The notes beneath the pieces were generated by a model. That model had not been told where the DNA came from. It worked only from the letters and a program-made list of their open reading frames with translations, and searched no databases. Positions 36,860-48,294 of a stretch of DNA of 64,000 nucleotides are shown here, one piece after another. The DNA comes from Magnolia sinica (lineage: Eukaryota; Streptophyta; Magnoliopsida; Magnoliales; Magnoliaceae). The stretch spans positions 56,790,001 to 56,854,000 of the forward strand of contig NC_080590.1 in assembly GCF_029962835.1 (NCBI RefSeq), written 5' to 3'. A program made the translations under genes and the position numbers. How positions within the stretch are numbered: the first letter of the stretch is position 1; each line of letters opens with the position of its first letter.

Positions 36860-37036
36860 CTGAAGAATCAAAAACCGATTGTTGTCCAAGTCCACTCTAT
36901 TTCCTTTCAATTTTTTAGTGACCTCTGTAAAATTACTTCCACGATCATTTATGTAGTACTTTGAAGAGTTGTCTCAAAATGCAACTTTAGTAATGACAAA
37001 GTCACTTCTTGCAACAACTTCATATATTCCATCATC
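36860..37036 (-). pseudogene. SMC4: Captured exon of SMC4 (condensin ATPase)
   Basis: A 177-base, 59-codon exon on the minus strand starts after TTTGTAG (acceptor) and ends at ATTCTTCAG before GTGGGT (donor). It encodes DDGIYEVVARSDFVITKVAF, a stop, DNSSKYYINDRGSNFTEV, then TKKLKGNRVDLDNNRFLILQ. The tail matches the Q-loop region of the SMC4 N-terminal head, a core subunit of condensin. The stop is TGA where CGA (Arg) is expected, a C-to-T change. No neighbouring SMC4 exons are seen, so this is a fragment carried by the transposon, not a gene. Confidence 0.85.
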
Positions 37037-37309
37037 CTACAAATAGTCATGGCATTCATAAATCAGAATGACCATTGGGGGAAAGAAAAATAAAGTGAAA
37101 GAAGTGCATCATGTATAGCCATTTTCTTTTTTTTTTTTCTTTTTTTTCCTTAATGAATTAATAAAAACTCAAAGACGAATGAAATTGACACAAGGAATGG
37201 TCTCATCATATGGTTTGTAGGGCCAAAATAAACGTCTGGACGATTTCCGCAAGGAGGACCATCGGTAGCCACAAGTACCCACTTCCCAAGGAATGGTCTC
37301 ACCATATAG
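37037..37309. other. Intron-like flank of the SMC4 exon
   Basis: AT-rich sequence with a poly-T tract (37,129-37,148 region), plausible as captured intron. It also holds a duplicated AAGGAATGGTCTCA phrase at about 37,194 and 37,299. Nothing coding. Confidence 0.4.
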
Positions 37310-38676
37310 TTTAGGTTATAAGTTTATGTTAATGCTGTAGGTTATAGGTTTAGGTTTAGGTTTAGGGATTTGAGAATACATTTACGTTTTAGGTTTAGGT
37401 TTAGGTTTTACGTATAGGTTAAGGTTACAGGTTTAGGTTTAGGTTATAAGTGTAGGTTATAGGTTTAGGCGTAGGTTAGGTTATTTGTTAAGGTTTAGGG
37501 AATTAAGTTTAGGTTATAGGTTATAGGTTTAGGTTATAGGTTGTAGGTTGTAGCTTAAGGTTTAGGTTTAGGTTATAGGTTTCGATTTAGGTTATAGTTT
37601 TGGGATTTGAGAATAGGTTTAGGTTAATGTTATAGGTTATAGGTTTAGGTTATAAGTTTATGTTAATAATGTAGGTTATAGGTTTAGGTTTAGGGATTTG
37701 AGAATACATTTAGGTTTTAGTTTTAGGTTTAGGTTTTAGGTTTAGGTTAAGGTTATAGGTTTAGGTTTAGGTTATAGGTTATAACTTTAGGAAATTAAGA
37801 ATAGGTTTAGGTTTAGGTTTAGGAAATCGGTTCAAGTTCGGGATCGGGTTTAGGTTTGGGTTTTCAAGTTTAGGTTTAGGTTTAGGTTAAGGAGTTGAGA
37901 TTATGATTAGGTGTAGGTTTAGGTTTAGGGATTTGAGAATACACTTAGGTTTTAGGTTTAGTTTTAGGTTTTAGGTTTAGGTTATAGGTTTATGTTTAGG
38001 TTTAGGTTAATGTTCGGTTATAGGTTATAAGTTTAGGTTATAGGTTATAGGTTATAGGTTATATGTTAAGGTTTAGGTTATAGGTTTTAGTTTAGGTTAA
38101 GGTTATAGGTTTTGGTTTAGGTTAAGGTTTAGGTTAAGGTTATAGGTTTAGGTTTAGGTTTAGGTTTAGGTTATATGTTATATGTTATAGGTTATAGCTT
38201 TTGGGAATTGAGAATAGATTAAGGTTTAGGTTTAGGAAATCAGGTTCGGGTTTGGGATTGGGTTTAAGTTTGGGTTTTCAAGTTTAGGTTTAGGTTTAGG
38301 GATTTGAGAATACATTTAGGTTATAGGTTTAGGTTATAGGTTTAGGTTTAGGTTTTAGGTTTAGATTAAGGTTTGGTTATTGGTTATAGGTTATACGTTA
38401 TAGGTTATAAGTTAAGGTTTAGGTTATAGGTTTAGGTTTAGGTTTAGGTTTTAGGTTTAGATTAAGGTTTGGTTATTGGTTATAGGTTATACGTTATAGG
38501 TTATAAGTTAAGGTTTAGGTTATAGGTTTAGGTTTAGGTTAAGGTTATAGGTTATAGGTTTAGGTTTAGGTTATAGGTTTAGGTTATAGGTTTAGGTTAG
38601 GTTTAAGTTTAGGTTTAGGTTATAGGTAATAGCTTTAGGGAATTGAGAATAGGTTAAGGTTTAGGTTTAGGAAATC

Positions 38677-38697
38677 GGGTTCGGGTTCGGGATTGGG
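38677..38697 (+). other. G-quadruplex motif in the array
   Basis: Four GGG runs separated by three-base loops (TTC, TTC, ATT). Identical patterns lie at 39,022-39,042 and 41,453-41,473 (last loop ATC); other units have degraded versions. Confidence 0.75.
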
Positions 38698-39021
38698 TTT
38701 AGGTTTGGGTTTTCAAGTTTAGGTTTAGGTTTAGGTTAGGGAGTTGAGATTAGGATTAGGTGTAGGTTTAGGTTTAGGGATTTGAGAATACATTTAGGTT
38801 TTAGGTTTATGTTTAGGTTTTAGGTTTAGGTTAAGGTTTAGGTTAATGTTAGGTTATAGGTTTTAAGTTTAAGGTATAGGTTGTAGGTTATAGGTTAAGG
38901 TTTAGGTTATAGGTTTTAGTTTAGGTTAAGGTTATAGGTTTAGGTTTAGGTTATAGGTTATATGTTATAGGTTATAGCTTTTGGGAATTGAGAATAAGTT
39001 AAGGTTTAGGTTTAGGAAATC

Positions 39022-39042
39022 GGGTTCGGGTTCGGGATTGGG
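39022..39042 (+). other. G-quadruplex motif in the array
   Basis: GGG runs at 39,022, 39,028, 39,034 and 39,040 with loops TTC, TTC and ATT. Confidence 0.75.
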
Positions 39043-41452
39043 TTTAAGCTTGGGTTTTTAAGTTTAGGTTTAGGTTTAGGTTAGGGAGTTGAGATTAGGA
39101 TTATGTGTAGGTTTAGGTTTAGGGATTTGAGAATACATTTAGGTTTTAGGTTTAGGTTATAGGTTTTGGTTTAGGTTTTAGGTTTAGGTTAAGGTTTGGT
39201 TATATGTTATAGGTTATAGGTTATAGGTTAAGGTTTAAGCTATAGGTTTACGTTTAGGTTAAGGTTATAGGTTTAGTTTTAGGTTTAGGTTATAGGTTTA
39301 TGTTATAGCTTACAGCTTTAGGGAATTGAGAGTAGGCTAAGGTTTATGTTTAGGAAATTGGGTTCGAGTTCGGGATCCAGTTTAGGTTTGGGTTTTCAAG
39401 TTTAGGTTAGGTTTAAGGTAGGGAGTTGAGAATAGGATTAGGTGTAGGTTTAGGTTTAGGGATTTGAGAATACATTTAGGTTTTAGGTTTAGGTTTAGGT
39501 ATTAGGTTTAGGTTATAGGTTTAGGTTAATGTTAGGTTATTAGTTATAAGTTTAAGTTATAGGCTATAGGTTATAGGTTAAGGTTTAGGTTATAGGTTTT
39601 GGTTTAGGTCAAGGTTATAGGTTGAGGTTTAGGTTTTTATTATAGGTTATAGCATTTGGGAATTGAGAATAGGTTAAGGTTTAGGTTTAGGAAATCGGGT
39701 TCGGGTTTGGGATTCGGTTTAAGTTTGGGTTTTCAAGTTTAGGTTTTGGTTTAGGCTAGGGAGTTGAGATTAGGATTAGGTGTAGGTTTATGTTTACGGA
39801 TTTGAGAATACATTTAGATTTTTAGTTTAGGTTATAGGTTTGGGTTAAGGTTTGGTTATAGGTGCTAAGTTTAGGTTATAGGTTATAGGTTATATGTTAA
39901 GGTTTAGGTTATAGATTTTGGTTTAGGTTAAGGTTATAGGTTTAGGTTTAGGTTTAGGTTATAGGTTTAGGTTAGGGTTAGGTTTAGGTTATAGATTATA
40001 GTTTTTGGGAATTGAGAATTGGTTAAGGTTTCGGTTTAGGAAATCGGGTTCGGAATCTGGATCGGGTTTAGGTTTGGGTTTTCAAGTTTAGGTTTAGGTT
40101 TAGGTTAGGGAGTTGAGATTATGATTAAGTGTAGGTTTAGGTTTAGGGATTTGAGAATACATTTAGATTTTGGTTTTAGGTTAAGGTTAAGGTTATAATT
40201 TTAGGTTAGGTTTAGGTTTAGGTTATTGGTTATATGTTATAGGTTATAGTTTTTGGGAATTGAGAATTGGTTAAGGTTTAGGTTTAGGAAATCGGGTTCG
40301 GTTCGGGATCGGGTTTAGGTTTGGGTTTTGAAGTTTAGGTTTAGGTTAGGGAGTTGAGAGTAAGATTAGGTGTAGGTTTAGGTTTAGGGATTTGAGAATA
40401 CATTTAGATTTAGGTTTTAGGTTTAGGTTAAGTTTATAGGTTTAGGTTTAGGTTATAGGTTATAGGTTATAAGTTATAGCTTTAGGGAATTGAGAATAGG
40501 TTAAGGTTTGGTTTAGGAAATTGTGTTCAAATTTAGGATCAGGTTTAGGTTTGGGTTTTCAAGTTTAGGTTTAGGTTTAGGTTAAGGAGTTGAGATTAGG
40601 ATTAGGTGTAGGTTTAGGTTTAAGGATTGGAGAAAACATTTAGGTTTTCGGTTTAGGTTCAGGTTTTTGGTTTAGGTTATAGGTTTAGGTTAACGTTAGG
40701 TTATAGGTTATAAGTTTAAGTTATAGGTTATAGGTTATAGGTTAAGGTTTAGGTTATAGGTTTTGGTTTAGGTTTAGGTTAAGGTTTAGGTTTAGGTTAT
40801 AGGTTATATCTTTTGGGAATTGAGAATAGGTTAAGGTTTAGGTTTAGGAAATCGAGTTTGGGTTCGGGATTGAGTTTAAATTTGGGTTTTCAATTTTAGG
40901 TTTAGGTTTAGGTTAGGGAGTTGAGATTAGGATTAGGTGTAGGTTTGGGTTTAGGGATTTGAGAATACATTTAGGTTTTCAGTTTAGGTTAAGGTTTGGT
41001 TATAGGTGATAAGTTTTGGTTATAGGTTATAGGTTATATGTTAAGGTTTAGGTTATAGGTTTTCATTTAGGTTAAGGCTATAGGTTTAGGTTTAGGTTTA
41101 GGTTATAGGTTTAGGTTAGGTTTAGGTTTAGGTTATAGGTTATATGTTATAGGTTATAGTTTTTGGGAATTGAGAATTGGTTAAGGTTTAGGTTTAGAAA
41201 ATGGGGTTCGGGTTCAGGATCGGTTTTAGGTTTGGGTTTTCAAGTTTAGGTTTAAGTTTAGGTTAGGGAGTTGAGATTCAGATTAGGTGTAGGTTTAGGT
41301 TTTGGGATTTGAGAATACATTTAGATTTAGGTTATAGGTTTAGGTTAAGGTTATAGGTTTAGGTTTAAGTTTAGGTTATAGGTTATATGTTATAGGCTAT
41401 AGTTTTTGGGAATTGAGAATTGGTTAAGGTTTAGGTTTAGGTTTAGGAAATC

Positions 41453-41473
41453 GGGTTCGGGTTCGGGATCGGG
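41453..41473 (+). other. G-quadruplex motif in the array
   Basis: GGG runs at 41,453, 41,459, 41,465 and 41,471 with loops TTC, TTC and ATC. Confidence 0.75.
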
Positions 41474-42009
41474 TTTAAGGTTTGGGTTTTCAAGTTTAGG
41501 TTTAGGTTAGGGAGTTGAGATTAGGATTAGGAGTAGGTTTAGGTTTAGGGATTTGAGAATATATTTAGATTTAGGTTTTAGGTTTAAGTTAAGGTTTTAG
41601 GTTTATGTTATAGGTTATATGGTATAGCTTTAGGGAATTGAGAATAGGTTAAGGTTTAGGTTTAAGAAATCGTGTTCAGGTTTGGGATCGGGTTTAGGTT
41701 TGGGTTTTCAAGTTTAGGTTTAGGTTTAGGTTAAGGAGTTGAGATTAGGATTAGGTGTAGATTTTGGTTTAATGATTTGAGAATACATTTAGGTTTTAGG
41801 TTTAGGTTCACGTTTATAGGTTTAGGTTAGGTTTAGGGCATGGTTTAGGTTAAGGTTATAGGTTTAGGTTAGGTTTAGGTTTAGGTTTAGGTTAAGGTTA
41901 TTGGTTTAGGTTAGGTTTTGGTTTAGGTTATAGGTTATAGCTTTAGGGAATTGAGAATAGGTTTAGGTTATAGGTTTGGGGTGTGGTTTAGGTAAAGGGT
42001 GTGGTCCGT

Positions 42010-42345
42010 GCAAATACAGATATAAACACGGCCTGCTCTAATTGGTCAGGCCCCTCCAATGCTGTCCATAGGAAATGGACAGCTTTATCATGGTCATAAC
42101 AGCGGTTCTCACCTTCTCGGGACCCCTGCTCATCCGGATAGCTCCGACGTACATCTGGGTCTCCTCCATCAATTTCAAGCAAATACAGATATAAACATGG
42201 CCTGTCCAAATGGCCAGGCCACTCCAATGTTGTTCATAGGAAATGGACAGCTTCATCATGGTCATAACCGCGGTTCCCACCTTCTAGGGACCTCCGCTCA
42301 ACATCCAAATAGCTCCGACGCACATCCGGGTCTACTCCAATTTTT
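42010..42345 (+). repeat. 169-bp tandem duplication
   Basis: GCAAATACAGATATAAACA starts both copies (42,010 and 42,179). They share GGAAATGGACAGCTT, ATCATGGTCATAAC and ATAGCTCCGACG and differ at scattered bases. The period is not a multiple of three, so the overlapping minus-strand frames are unlikely to be a repeated protein. Confidence 0.85.
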
Positions 42346-43215
42346 ATGGAATTATGCATGTGTTACTCATGAGCATGCCTAATATTGCCAATGCATGGGA
42401 TTCAGCACAAATACCTTTTCATGATTCAAAAAAGGGAACTCGAGGGTTGTCCTTACCTTCCATTGTATGCTTCCAAGGTGTAGATGGCCCTTGAAACAAA
42501 CATACATCCTGGGAATTGCTTCTTAAAACCGCAGACTGTTTTGTTGTGAAACTCGTTCATCTAACCTGAAAACCTGCCACATAATGAATAACTGTAACCA
42601 CAATGATAACTATTGTGAATGCATTATAATGAATAAATTATTATTATTATAGATAACTGTAATTACAACATAGATATCATGCACACGATATCACATAATG
42701 TATTATTTGATGAACTACACATGTGCATTCTTGGATGTAAAAGTTGAATGCCAATTTGCAACACAGAAGGGAAAAAATCCAAGTGAAAAAGAACAATCCA
42801 TCATTCCAAATTCCATCTTCTGTAAGAAGAATAGCAAGTGAACAAACACACGATACGAATTGCAAGTGTTTTTTTTTCCTATAAGAGAAAAATCAAGAAA
42901 CCCACCAATCAAAATGCAATCTTTTGACTTCTTCAAGAAGAGAATGAAGTGAACAACACCACCTACAACAAAAATGCAATATTTCCAGTTTTGCAAGAGA
43001 AAACTCAAGAAAGCAAACACAACCCACCATTCAAAAAGTGCAGTCTTGTGGATTCCAAAATGCAAGAAAACAATCACAACCCACCAATCAAAAATGCAAT
43101 CTTTTCACCCTTCTAACTAAAATCCACCAAAAAAAAAAACCAAGAAGGAAATCAGCACCCACTCCATAAAACCAAAGAAAGATGCAATCCTGAAGGAGTA
43201 TTAGAAGAGACTCAC
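42346..43215. other. CACTA-2 interior, no gene seen
   Basis: AT-rich sequence with loosely repeated phrases (CAATCACAACCCACCAATCAAAA-like text at 42,895-43,105 recurs three to four times at about 60-100 bases). No exon recognised. Confidence 0.4.
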
Positions 43216-43331
43216 CTACAAGCAATGGAATTCCTGAGTTGGGTGTTGAATTTCAGCCCTTTTTCAAGAGATTTATGGCCTGCTAGAGCTCTAATCTCAT
43301 TGCCCATCTGGCAAATCTTAGCAACAATATC
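43216..43331 (-). other. Unidentified exon-like open segment
   Basis: On the minus strand DIVAKICQMGNEIRALAGHK is followed by SLEKGLKFNTQLRNSIAC and a canonical donor TGTAG|GTGAGT. The composition looks like real coding sequence. I do not recognise the protein. It lies downstream of and in the same direction as the SnRK2 exon. Confidence 0.35.
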
Positions 43332-43515
43332 TCTTCAGCAGCAATAGGAATGACCAGCTTGCATGAATAGCAGTGAGGGTCTGTTACAATGTAGGAAAAC
43401 CTATGAAAGAACCTACATACATGACAGAGTGAAATGAATGGGAGCTACTAGTCACCTCTACCTTTTGATTGAATACACCATTTTGTGTGGCAGTAATGAC
43501 AAGCCAAGTACTAAC

Positions 43516-43620
43516 CTGTATTGTCTTGCTAAAGTTCTTGGGCTCCTCAGGGTCCTCAAAAGGGTATGCACCCACTAGCATGACATAGAGGGTTACTCCA
43601 CATGACCACACATCCGCAAT
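43516..43620 (-). pseudogene. Captured exon of a SnRK2 protein kinase
   Basis: A 105-base, 35-codon exon with acceptor TTCAG and donor GTTAGT encodes [20 protein letters not shown] and [15 protein letters not shown]. This is the C-lobe segment of plant SnRK2 kinases, which act in abscisic acid and osmotic stress signalling. The length and both borders fit my recollection of one complete exon of that family, and there is no stop. FSKTIQ instead of FRKTIQ is a likely substitution. No ATP-binding or catalytic-loop exon is nearby, so no active kinase can be made. Confidence 0.88.
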
Positions 43621-46178
43621 CTGAATTACAGTAGTAAAAACAGCTAGTAAGCAGAGTAGATTTGAAATCATGACCATAAAAATAAGAGGCAAAAATACTT
43701 TTCCTTCGAAGTTTACAAGTGTTCATCTATCAAAATCATACCAATAGGAAAATAGCGGGTGTATATAACAACGAAAATTCTTGGATTTCATGTAATGACA
43801 ACAGTCAATACCTATTACAATTTCATAAAGCATGGGAAAGAAGAATTGATATTTGCACCCACATTTTGATATGCCCAATCATTTGAAGCAGTTTATGTTC
43901 AAAATCCATGTTGTACATCCAAATACCTATTTTGGGCATGTTGAACTGGAACTGCTGGCATAAAATCTTTTGATTTGGGCAGACCACTCATGGTTCAGAG
44001 CATTTTTTGTTGTTATTTGCTGCATTGAAAAGTTAAATAAATAAATAAATGAACAAAAAACAAGAAGCATTAATCCTCAAGTACATATGAAAATGAACAA
44101 GACCCCATGCTTACAACAACAAAAATCTGTAGATAAACAAAGGACAGTTATGAGCATGGTAAGATGACCCACAACGTGTCAAATGATGAGATGATACAAC
44201 TATCAGCCAAAGATTTGCTGATAAGGGCTAAACAAATGTTACCTTCAAAGCCAGCTCTTAGACAAACATCTGAGCGAGTTCTTGCACCGAACTTTCCAGG
44301 ATTATTCAAAGACAACCATCATTACAATCAATTCAATTCAATACTAGTAAGAATGATCACCTACAACCAGTTGCATGTGAACTTCAGATGAAACCCCGTT
44401 CACGTCATGTGTATGACACATCAGGTTATGCATAAGATGAAGGCCACTTGGCATAGAAATCAGAAAAATCCACTGATCAGGAAAGACAGACATGCACGTT
44501 GAATCAGACAGTTAACAGTTCCAATTAAAAACACTCATTGTTTTCATATAGGGTGGCTTCCTGATGAGCAGGCTAACCAATTTTTTGCAGCAGGTGATTG
44601 TCATAGTGAATCCCACCTTATGCATCGCTCAGATGTCCTACACATGACACTTTGGCGTATGAGCAAGCTTGCATGTGAACTTCACATGCAACTGGTTGTT
44701 TGTGATGATTCCTCATAAAAGTGATATTGAACATCTATTTACTTCAATTGCTATTTTTTCTATTGTATTTAATTTGTTAGGAGTCTTAGACTATTTCCAA
44801 TATAAATACCTTTATAAGAAAATAGTTTTCCAGAATTGTAAAAAAATATAGCAATCTGATCACAATTCCCAGCATTCGAATTCAAATTCCAGCATCTGTA
44901 AAACTTTTTTCCAGTTACTGCCAGTCGGTGTCTGATTTATCTAGACATAAACAACCATTTAGTCAATAACAGGATTTTAATAAGCAGGGTATAACAATTT
45001 CAGGTTTCAATTTGTACAAGTGGGTCCCATGGTGAACAAGTTTAGTAAATCAATACTACGAACTTCACAAAATGACTAACAGAGTAAACAAACTTAGTAA
45101 ATCAATACTACAAACTGAACAAACTGATGGTGAACTAAGCTCAATGAATTGGATTCATTAAGCACCTCAAGAATCCAAACTGCAAACTGAACCTGAATTT
45201 AACGGAACCATGACTATGAAAACTGTGTGTGACATGACATCCCAGCCATCTTTCATATGGGCTCACCACATAGATGACTTGGTCCTAGAGTCAGGTCATT
45301 CTACTCATCGAAAGATTAATTTATCCAGCGACATCAAATTGATAAGATAATTGGAATAGTCCAATCGTAGTCAACTACTAAACAGAGGCATGTGAATGTT
45401 AGTTAATTATCATATAATTGAATGATACATGTGCCAATGCTTACATGCTAAGGCAATGCAACTGTCTCCCTTTCACCAGGAAGCACCAACAAGCATGCAT
45501 GTATTTTATCCATATGTTCACAAATTTCAACTAACTGATTTAATCCTTTCTCACTTTTCTTTTCCTTTTTTCCCAGAAGAACAAGGAAAAGATCAAAGGC
45601 AATCTCAAATAGTTGGCGGAAAGTTATGACAATGGCAATGATGGTGGCCAACAAGGAAAATGCCTGGGCCAAGAGCTTGTCTAGTGAGCTTGGGTTTTCA
45701 GCATGAACAGGTGAGGCCCATGCATCAGTGATCCAATTATACAATGCTGGGTCTCAACATGGATGGTCCATGCGCTGAAAATCCTGAATGTGCATCTGCC
45801 CATGCATATACTGCAGGTGGGCCCCACATTTTCAACTTATTGGTTGGCTCCACTATGAGCATGACTTGGGCCAAAGCTTAGGCCAGATGTGCCTGAGAGA
45901 AATGGATGATAGGACAAATATGACCAATGTTCTGCAGTCAACATATATGAAGAACGAGGGGTGAACCTCATAATTATCATGTTGAAGCTAATTTACTAGT
46001 TTATATAACATCATTTCCACTTATAATAGAAAAATAACAAAGTACATTATTTTCAAGTATTTTATTTATTCATTGATCCACAAAAGCATAGCTTATCAAT
46101 AAAAATATAGTTACCATCAAATACGTACTGAGAAATTAAGTATTGCACAAATGGTCTTTAATAGAATAGTACATGCAC
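43621..46178. other. CACTA-2 interior between captured exons
   Basis: Mostly AT-rich and intron-like. A minus-strand stretch PGKFGARTRSDVCLRAGFE near 44,245-44,305, followed by a GTAACA donor, may be another exon fragment, but I do not recognise it. A small inverted repeat element lies at 44,360-44,705. Nothing else is supported. Confidence 0.4.
44360..44705. repeat. MITE-like element with inverted CAACCAGTTGCATGTGAA ends
   Basis: CAACCAGTTGCATGTGAACTT at about 44,366 is mirrored by AAGTTCACATGCAACTGGTTG-type sequence at about 44,676-44,700. The arms are about 18-20 bases and the interior is non-coding. Confidence 0.5.
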
Positions 46179-46250
46179 CTTCTTTTGGATCCTCTTGTCT
46201 GTTGTATCAACATCAACATAATAACCTGCTTGATGAATCTAATCCCATAC
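46179..46250 (-). pseudogene. Captured exon of threonyl-tRNA synthetase
   Basis: A 72-base, 24-codon segment with acceptor TTCCACAG and donor GTGCAT encodes VWD, a stop, then IHQAGYYVDVDTTDKRIQKK. This is the anticodon-binding domain of threonyl-tRNA synthetase. Relative to the form I expect (VRDQIH), both changes, Arg to Trp and Gln to stop, are single C-to-T events. Its direction matches the other captured exons. Confidence 0.8.
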
Positions 46251-46439
46251 CTGTGGAAATGTAGGAATAACATCAAAATCCATTCAACTTCTACATCATG
46301 CAGATAGAAAGAGGTAAAACTCTTAGTTGATATTAAAGTTCTCAAAAGCATTGTGTCCTAGATCCTTGATGTTTTTTTTTTTTTTTTTTTAAAGAAATTA
46401 CTATCTCAACTCCAAGGAGCATTTTCTGGAAGGCTACTC

Positions 46440-46844
46440 AACTTATATTATTATTATTTTTTGAAAGATCTCATATTAAAGAAAAAGAAGAAGAAGAATA
46501 GAAGATGAGAAGGCCTCCATTACAAGTACAAGAAAAAAGACAAAACATGACCAAAAAGGAAGGGAGGGAAAAAAAGATCAACTTGCATAAAAGGACTCTC
46601 GGGTGGAATGGATTCAAGGAAAGAGACATCCTAAAAGTAAGGGAAGACATTGCCCGTCCTGTAGCCATGAAAAGGATTCTCCAACATAGCATGCCAATCT
46701 GCTAAGACTTGCTTGCAAAGATTCTACAACATCTTTCATTCCAGATTCACCAAAATACAATAAAAGGAAGCATCTTCCAAGACACATCTCCATGATTAAA
46801 AAAAAAAAAAGCGTTGCACGTCCATACCACATGCAATTCAGCAA
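46440..46844 (-). mobile_element. Probable LINE 3' remnant
   Basis: The minus strand reads FSCTCNGGLLIFYSSSSFSL then a stop, then AATATGAGATCTTTC and a tail of (AAT)n (about 46,448-46,462). A worn frame (ESGMKDVVESLQASLSRLAC) precedes it. A short C-terminal frame with an AAT-type tail is what 5'-truncated plant L1 elements leave. No reverse transcriptase motif is present, so the call is weak. Confidence 0.35.
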
Positions 46845-47006
46845 TCAAGTGACAAGAGAACTAAACAAAATAGAAGAGCCTTAAAAAAGGAATTTCCACA
46901 CACCTTCAGATGCCACACAATGGATATTTGTCAATTCTTCTGCCTCCCATAAAGCACATGTCAATTCTTATGCCTCCCATAATTTAAAATTTTTAATATA
47001 CACATT

Positions 47007-47048
47007 CAGTTGGGCATGCCAAAGCTCAGCGTATAGATCATCATTTCC
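47007..47048 (-). pseudogene. Probable captured ARF (auxin response factor) N-terminal fragment
   Basis: After the acceptor CTGATTTTAG the minus strand encodes GNDDLYAELWHAQL. Plant ARF proteins start with DxLYxELWHACAGPLV, and an intron commonly precedes this stretch. Similarity is lost after WHA. Only about ten residues support it. Confidence 0.45.
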
Positions 47049-47219
47049 ATCTAAAATCAGAGAATTGTAACAATTTCATACATCTATGAATCTTGTGAAA
47101 TATAAGAAGATGAAATTGGTGTTGAAAAAAGCGGCCCCTCTAAAAGAAGATCCATGATTCTTCAGACTGATCTAAATTAAGGGAACCCTCTGTGAAAGAG
47201 CATACAAAATGCCTTTCCC

Positions 47220-47660
47220 AAGGTAGAAATAACCTAAAAATATTCTAGATTAGAACACCATTGTATGAAAAAGCAAAAGATACCAATACAAACATACATA
47301 CATACATAAATGCAGGCTGGTTAAATGCATTTACTTCAATCATTCAAGGGAGAAATAACCCAAAAAATCCTACATTAGGACATCACTATATGAAAAGGAA
47401 AAAGAATACAATGCCACAACTATACATGCATACATGACACATGCATGCATGCATGCAACAAAAAGGGATTGGTTGAGTCTTTGAAGGGAGAAATGACCCA
47501 AATGTGTCCAACACCACCTAAAGTGCCAAATCCACAGATTCATGCATACATACATACATGCAAGGGATGCAAGCAAATGGATATTTTAGTTCAGTCTTTG
47601 AAGAGGAAAATAACCCAAATGTGTCCTACATTAAGACACCATTTCATGAAAAAACAACAA
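47220..47660 (+). repeat. Four diverged tandem repeats of about 115-140 bp
   Basis: AGAAATAACCCAAAAAATCC-type phrases followed by TACATTAGGACACCATT and TATGAAAAA occur at about 47,226, 47,351, 47,490 and 47,605. Between them lie CATACATACATA and GCATGCATGCATG runs. Confidence 0.75.
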
Positions 47661-47751
47661 TAAAATACAGTACCATCAGCATATATGACTGAATGTGTCA
47701 AGTAGGAAAATGGGTATTCTTGTTTATTTTTCAAAGAAATGAAAAATCCCA

Positions 47752-47759
47752 TATATATA

Positions 47760-47808
<49 letters not shown>
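47752..47808. repeat. (TA)n microsatellite
   Basis: An almost pure TA run of about 55 bases with one GTG interruption. Confidence 0.95.
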
Positions 47809-47811
<3 letters not shown>

Positions 47812-48294
47812 AAAAATGTCTAATCCCCAAGTGATCTTTTAATGTGGTAGATAAAATTCCATAAATTAAAAAAAAAAAATCATATATAAATGTAACCTTC
47901 CTTACTAAACAAACAGAAGAAAACAAAAATTCATAAAAAAGCAAACAGAACTCAAAATATAAAATAATAAAAAACCCCTTGTGACCACAAACACTAGTTT
48001 TTTTTTTAAGAGAGAGATAACTCAAAAACCAAATGGTATAGTTCATAACTAGTAATAACAAAACCCCAGTAAATGCACTAATAATAATAAAAAGGGTAAA
48101 ATGGGAAACAATGATGGGCAATCCAATATTTTCAAGCATGAAGGAAACTGAATACAACTCACACTGTCAAAGACAAAAATTCAATTAAAAGCACGAATCA
48201 TGCATTCAAGCAGCAAAATTAAATCACTAACCCACTTGTCATCATGATCTCAGCTGGAATTTTTTTAAAAAAAGGTTGAAAGTGGAGATGATAC

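Larger units (their letters stand above)
37310..41990 (+). repeat. 4.7-kb telomere-like minisatellite with higher-order structure
   Basis: The plus strand is built almost only from TTTAGG, TTATAGG, TTAAGG and GTTTAGG units, close to but not the plant telomere unit TTTAGGG. Landmarks recur in fixed order: GGGAATTGAGAATAGG, GGAAATCGGGTTCGGG, TTTGGGTTTTCAAG, GGGAGTTGAGATTAGG, GGATTTGAGAATACATTT. The second landmark appears about 13 times (37,824, 38,230, 38,671, 39,016, 39,351, 39,687, 40,041, 40,287, 40,516, 40,850, 41,195, 41,446, 41,667), giving units of about 220-440 bases. Divergence between units is high. The array lies fully inside CACTA-2. Confidence 0.95.

Noticed and set aside
37310..41990. 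True chromosome end or standard interstitial telomere
   Set aside because: The units are TTTAGG, TTATAGG and TTAAGG, not TTTAGGG, with a complex higher-order structure and a transposon on both sides.
41988..42382. Frames across the 169-bp duplication
   Set aside because: The period is not a multiple of three and the frames differ between copies, so a repeated protein domain is unlikely.
45448..45744. 98-codon minus-strand frame with hydrophobic segment
   Set aside because: No family recognised and no exon borders; probably chance within the CACTA-2 interior.
47591..48157. 188-codon minus-strand frame
   Set aside because: AT-rich, Phe/Ile-rich with a (IY)n run from the TA microsatellite; no domain. 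It looks like intron sequence.
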